From positions 1,333,249-1,397,248 of the forward strand of contig CP046522.1 of NCBI GenBank assembly GCA_009738435.1: a stretch of DNA of 64,000 bases, given 5' to 3'. The notes under the pieces are model-generated. The model was not told the origin of the DNA, did not search any database, and saw only the letters and a list, made by a program, of their open reading frames with translations. The DNA is from Clostridium bovifaecis (lineage in GTDB: Bacteria > Bacillota > Clostridia > Clostridiales > Clostridiaceae). Of the stretch, positions 60,658-64,000 are shown one piece after another (position 1 is the first letter of the stretch; every line of letters begins with the position of its first letter). Both the position numbers and the translations under genes were made by a program.

Positions 60658-62046
60658 AACGTCTTTATGATTTTCCTCATACTTTTGAAGTAATTTTATT
60701 TGTTTCATCTCCTTAAATAGGAAAACACTTGTAAGCAGTGCTGCAACTATATCGGCTATGGGTTGCGAAAGCCAAAGTCCATTTAGTCCTAGATATTTAG
60801 GTAAGATTAGAATTATAGGTATAAGGACAATGACTTGTCTTAAGAAACTTAAAAAAATTGAGATTTTAGCTTTGCCTATAGCTTGGAAATAATTAGATGC
60901 TACTATCTGATAGCCTATTATAGGAAGAAACATTAAGTCTATCCGTATTCCCCTCGAACCTAACTTTACTAATTCAGGAGCATCTTTGGCGAAGGCTCTA
61001 AATAATATATGAGGGAAAAACTCAACCAAGATAAATCCAAGGGAAGCTATACATACACCAGCAGTAATAGCAAGTTTAAGAGCCTTTTTCAACCTTTTAT
61101 AAGCTTTAGCTCCATAGTTATAACCTAAAATAGGCTGTACTCCTTGGTTTATTCCGAATATAGGCATTAAAATTAACATTACTATACTAGAAATTATGCT
61201 CATGGCAGCAACTGCAGTATTTCCACCATAGATTATAAGCCCTTTATTATATAATACGGATACCGCACTAGCTGCAATTTGCATTGAGAAAGGCGAAAGT
61301 CCTATGGCAAAAATTTCGAATGTTATAGTTCTATTTAATTTTAAATTATGCCTCTTAATTTTAAGTATACTACCGCTATTTTTGCTTATAAAATAGTGCG
61401 TAACTAAAATAGTGTTAACCCCTTGAGATATTACTGTAGCAATAGCAGCACCTCGAATACCAAGTCCTAATCCAAAGTCAAAAATAAAAATAGGGTCTAA
61501 GATTGTATTTAAAATTGCACCAACTAACATAGTCCTCATAGCAATCCTAGGATTACCCTCGGAACGTATAATATTGTTTATCCCGAAACCTACATTTTGC
61601 AATATGGCACCAGCAATAATTATTGATATATATTGCTTTGCATAAAGGATACTTCCAGCATCGGCACCAAAGGATTTTAAAATTTCAGTTAGGAACATGA
61701 GTCCTAAAATAGATACAAGAGCTGATATCAAGATACTTAAGAGAATTGCTTGGCTAAGAATTTCTTCCGCTGATTCTTTCTTTTGCTCTCCAAGCTTAAT
61801 GGAAATAAGAGTAGAAGCACCAATTCCCACAAGCATTCCAAAAGCCATTATAATTGTAGAAATTGGCATAGTTATCCCCACTCCGGTCAGAGCTTTTTCA
61901 CCAATACCTTGTCCTATATTACCTATAAACATTCTATCAACAATGTTATATAATGCATTCACTAACATTCCTATAATAGCAGGTATAGAGAATTTTAAAA
62001 GCAATTTTCCTACATTTTCTGTTCCAAGCTCTTTAGCTCTATCCAT
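60652..62046 (-). CDS. MATE-family multidrug efflux protein
   Basis: The 464-aa protein has twelve membrane segments and family signs P-A-I-I-G-M-L-V-N-A-L-Y-N-I-V-D-R and M-L-V-G-I-G-A-S-T, then G-I-N-Q-G-V-Q-P-I-L-G-Y-N in the second half. It resembles MepA-like Na+ or H+ driven drug exporters. GGAGGTGGC precedes ATG at 62046. Monocistronic; its substrate cannot be told. Confidence 0.92.
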   Translation of the reverse strand: MDRAKELGTENVGKLLLKFSIPAIIGMLVNALYNIVDRMFIGNIGQGIGEKALTGVGITMPISTIIMAFGMLVGIGASTLISIKLGEQKKESAEEILSQAILLSILISALVSILGLMFLTEILKSFGADAGSILYAKQYISIIIAGAILQNVGFGINNIIRSEGNPRIAMRTMLVGAILNTILDPIFIFDFGLGLGIRGAAIATVISQGVNTILVTHYFISKNSGSILKIKRHNLKLNRTITFEIFAIGLSPFSMQIAASAVSVLYNKGLIIYGGNTAVAAMSIISSIVMLILMPIFGINQGVQPILGYNYGAKAYKRLKKALKLAITAGVCIASLGFILVEFFPHILFRAFAKDAPELVKLGSRGIRIDLMFLPIIGYQIVASNYFQAIGKAKISIFLSFLRQVIVLIPIILILPKYLGLNGLWLSQPIADIVAALLTSVFLFKEMKQIKLLQKYEENHKDVI

Positions 62047-62210
62047 AAAAAGCCACCTCCATAATATTTAAGAAATAATTGCAAATTATTATTATACCAT
62101 ATTTTTGAAAAAAAGTATAGTAGAGAATAAAAGTGCCTTGTGCGGAAAATATAAATACATAAGTGTGATAAGTAACAGTTTAGGAATGGGAAAAAGTTTA
62201 GGAGGTCAAA

Positions 62211-62864
62211 ATGAGAATACAGCAAGAATTTATAACTCCAATTATCTCAGCTACTGCTGTAATAGTCGGTTCTCTCATCGGTGCAATGTGTACTTGGATT
62301 ACAACGAATCATTCAACTATAAAGAGTATAGAAGTAGAAAATAAAATTGTTGAGGATAGTAGAAGACATGAAGAAATAGAAAAACTCTTAAAGCTCTGCG
62401 AAAATATAAATATTATAAGATTAGATATATGCACATCATTATTTCAGAGCATAAGAACTTTAAAGTATTTTAATAATAATTATTTTACCAATAGATATCC
62501 AATCCCTATAAATAGGGATTATTCAAGAGTCGTAGCATCATTAACAGGAAAGTTCGATTTAAAGGAGTTAAGCTATATATATCAAGTGTACGGAATTATA
62601 GAAACCCTAAATAAGCATATAAGTGAAATAAGGTTTGAGGATAAAGAGGAATATAACTTAATAAGAATGGATTGTGAACTTTTGTTGAAAAAATTTTATG
62701 GAGTTAATTTTAGAAAAGTTATAGAAGTAGATATAGATAAAGTAAGCTATGAAAACTTATATAATAACAAGTTTATGAAAGATGGATATAGAGAAGTATT
62801 AAAAAAATTAGATGTAAACAGTTATTCTGAAATGGGAAAAGCAAGAGAAATAAACAAAAGGTAG
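62211..62864 (+). CDS. Membrane-anchored protein of unknown function (217 aa)
   Basis: One membrane segment near the start (about 8-32, I-I-S-A-T-A-V-I-V-G-S-L-I-G) is followed by a charged helical region and a soluble helical domain. No family recognised. TTAGGAGGTC precedes ATG. It is a single gene bounded by a terminator. Topology suggests the bulk is cytoplasmic or outside, which is undecided. Confidence 0.65.
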   Translation: MRIQQEFITPIISATAVIVGSLIGAMCTWITTNHSTIKSIEVENKIVEDSRRHEEIEKLLKLCENINIIRLDICTSLFQSIRTLKYFNNNYFTNRYPIPINRDYSRVVASLTGKFDLKELSYIYQVYGIIETLNKHISEIRFEDKEEYNLIRMDCELLLKKFYGVNFRKVIEVDIDKVSYENLYNNKFMKDGYREVLKKLDVNSYSEMGKAREINKR

Positions 62865-62886
62865 ACTTAATCTACCTTTTGTTTTA
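62855..62886. terminator. Bidirectional terminator
   Basis: ACAAAAGGTAGA with TCTACCTTTTGT (5-base loop) between convergent genes; overlaps the ends of both. Confidence 0.8.
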
Positions 62887-63252
62887 CATATTAACCATTT
62901 TTCTACATTCTTCAGCGCAAGAGCGGCAAACGTCTGCACATTGTTGTGAGTGTGAATCATTAAAAGTAGCGCACTCATCTGCACATCTATCACAAATAGT
63001 AGCGCAAAGGTTACAAAAGTCTTTTGCATGATGACTTCTTCTTGACATAGCACAAGATGATAAAGAGCATATCTGAGCACAGTCTAATAATTCTTTCATA
63101 TGAACTGTTCTCATTTTTACATCAGCTTCTTCTAGGCAAAGCGCAAAGCACTCCTCACAAATTTGAGCACATTTAGTACAAGCATCGATACAAGATTGAT
63201 ATGCTGGGTTAGAATTCATTAAAGATACTGGCATAGTTGCCATAGGTGCCAT
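62884..63252 (-). CDS. Cys-rich four-helix-bundle copper-binding protein (Csp/DUF326-type)
   Basis: The 122-aa protein has about 18 cysteines in helical C-x2-3-C spacing (C-I-D-A-C-T-K-C-A-Q-I-C-E-E-C, then C-N-L-C-A-T-I-C-D-R-C, and C-A-D-V-C-R-S-C). This is the mark of copper storage proteins, where cysteines face the core of a four-helix bundle and hold many Cu(I). There is no signal peptide, so a cytosolic form. AAGGAGGTT precedes ATG at 63252. Spore genes follow on the other strand. Confidence 0.88.
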   Translation of the reverse strand: MAPMATMPVSLMNSNPAYQSCIDACTKCAQICEECFALCLEEADVKMRTVHMKELLDCAQICSLSSCAMSRRSHHAKDFCNLCATICDRCADECATFNDSHSQQCADVCRSCAEECRKMVNM

Positions 63253-63446
63253 AATAAAAACCTCCTTATAATTTTAATATCCATTTTATTTTTTACAGAA
63301 AAATGTTATTTATTCTACTTATAAAACGATAATAATCAAGTTTACCTAATAATAAATCAATAAGGTTTATTAATTTTAGTGAGTATAATATAAAAAGCTT
63401 TAACACAAAATACTACAGGAAATAATATTAAAAGGAGGAAAGAAAA

Positions 63447-63629
63447 ATGTCACAGTTAAATGAAATGGAATTACAAAACATAAGACACATTGCAGGGAAT
63501 CATAAGACGATAGCAGCTAAGTTAACTGACTATGCTAATCAATGCCAAGATACTCAAATTAAACAAATGTTTCAGCAAGCTGCACAATCTGCACAACAAG
63601 GTGTGCAAAAGTTAGGTGGATTTCTATAA
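63447..63629 (+). CDS. Small helical spore-coat-type protein (60 aa)
   Basis: The 60-aa protein is helical and Gln-rich (M-E-L-Q-N-I-R-H-I-A-G-N-H ... Q-M-F-Q-Q-A-A-Q-S-A-Q-Q) and resembles the first half of CotF-like proteins. AAAGGAGGAAAG precedes ATG. It forms an operon with the CotF-type gene 22 bases downstream. Confidence 0.7.
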   Translation: MSQLNEMELQNIRHIAGNHKTIAAKLTDYANQCQDTQIKQMFQQAAQSAQQGVQKLGGFL

Positions 63630-63651
63630 AATTTAAAAGGAGGGAAAAGAA

Positions 63652-63900
63652 ATGCAAGAAAGAGATATGGTAAATGACGTATTAGCTATGACAAAGGCTG
63701 GAATGTCTGATTATACAAAAGCTATAGGAGAATGCAGCAATCAAAACTTAAGACAGACACTTAAACAAATGAGAGATGGAGATGAGCAATTCCAATTTCA
63801 ATTAGCTCAAATAGCAGTACAAAAAAACTATTATACACCTGCGCAAACAGCAAATCAACAAGAAATGCAGCAGATTAAATCTCAATTAATGCAAGGCTAA
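63652..63900 (+). CDS. CotF-family spore coat protein
   Basis: The 82-aa protein has the CotF-type helix pair (E-R-D-M-V-N-D-V-L-A-M-T-K-A-G, then L-R-Q-T-L-K-Q-M-R-D) and ends with a Gln-rich Y-Y-x-P-A tail. AAAGGAGGG precedes ATG. Members sit in the spore coat. With the previous gene it suggests a two-part coat protein. Confidence 0.8.
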   Translation: MQERDMVNDVLAMTKAGMSDYTKAIGECSNQNLRQTLKQMRDGDEQFQFQLAQIAVQKNYYTPAQTANQQEMQQIKSQLMQG

Positions 63901-63909
63901 AGTAGGTAA

Positions 63910-63973
63910 TTAGTTACTAATCTCTATTATACCATGTAAAAATATATATTTAGTGATTAGAGTTTAGTAACTA
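63910..63973. repeat. Inverted repeat with TAGTRATTAG-type units
   Basis: TAGTTACTAATCTCTA and TAGAGTTTAGTAACTA-like sequence face each other around an AT-rich loop, in the style of the other dispersed repeats. A GTG (63990) behind GAGGTGG may start a further gene that runs off the window. Confidence 0.4.
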
Positions 63974-64000
63974 TGGAAGAGGTGGTACAGTGTTTAAGCA

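Noticed and set aside
63976..64000. GAGGTGGTAC as a possible T-box motif
   Set aside because: The conserved CCGCG part is missing and no stem I or antiterminator is seen; a ribosome site for a gene running off the end fits better.

Overview
The window looks like a chromosomal segment of a low-GC, spore-forming anaerobe of the genus Clostridium or a close relative. The reasons are very AT-rich DNA, strong AGGAGG-type ribosome binding sites with frequent GTG/TTG starts, long T-tailed hairpin terminators, CotF-like spore proteins, and many sigma-54, c-di-GMP and Entner-Doudoroff type genes. No rRNA, tRNA, CRISPR array or prophage was seen. About 47 protein genes appear intact. An unusually large number of others are broken by single-base indels in short homopolymers or survive only as fragments.

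Region by region. 1-8.1 kb: the end of a ferredoxin-type aldo/keto reductase, ndk, a giant kinase-like/ATPase/TPR/GGDEF protein split by a frameshift, a DUF1294 protein and a TauE-type exporter. 8.1-15.1 kb: a sigma-54 activator with a PrpR-type sensor, a 14-bp palindrome (probable enhancer), a good -24/-12 promoter, then a split UxaA/SuyAB-type lyase, a KdgT-type permease, a DUF1537 acid-sugar kinase and PdxA2. Together these suggest import, dehydration or phosphorylation, and cleavage of a C4-C6 sugar acid. 15.1-24.9 kb: a 134-bp dispersed repeat, an internally deleted IS1182-type element, and a decaying beta-keto-acid/CoA cluster. That cluster has a GntP permease, BKACE, CoA-transferase and ketopantoate-reductase-like genes, a second sigma-54 activator and two more -24/-12 promoters. 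It also holds fragments of a hydrolase, a reductase, a thiolase and a carnitine-dehydrogenase-like gene.

24.9-38 kb: NamZ-type muramidase, three small divergent genes, a PAS-GGDEF-EAL protein, AzlCD, small and unknown genes, then PxpBCA with an NRAMP-type transporter, directly followed by biotin carboxyl carrier protein and biotin carboxylase. 38-46.5 kb: a deleted group II (IIC-like) intron just after the accC terminator, a duplicated EamA transporter pair flanking an orphan AbiEii-like nucleotidyltransferase, citrate synthase, a secreted protein and a cupin/HD-GYP protein. 46.5-54.6 kb: transporter fragments, a BFD-type ferredoxin, and a modified Entner-Doudoroff block (IclR regulator, Eda, KdgK, FadR-type regulator, IlvD/Edd-type dehydratase, frameshifted GntP). 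54.6-64 kb: frameshifted mscS, a second intron remnant after a terminator, a broken PAP2 gene, a broken macA/macB with an intact permease, MATE, an unknown membrane-anchored protein, a Cys-rich copper-type four-helix protein, and two CotF-type spore genes.

The main themes are sugar-acid and keto-acid catabolism under sigma-54 and GntR/IclR control, c-di-GMP signalling (three proteins), and strong gene decay with small dispersed repeats. The most promising points are the giant kinase-like/GGDEF protein, the PxpBCA-AccBC-NRAMP cluster as a possible biotin-dependent lactam or amide system, and the UxaA/DUF1537/PdxA2 operon. All functions are inferred from sequence reading alone.
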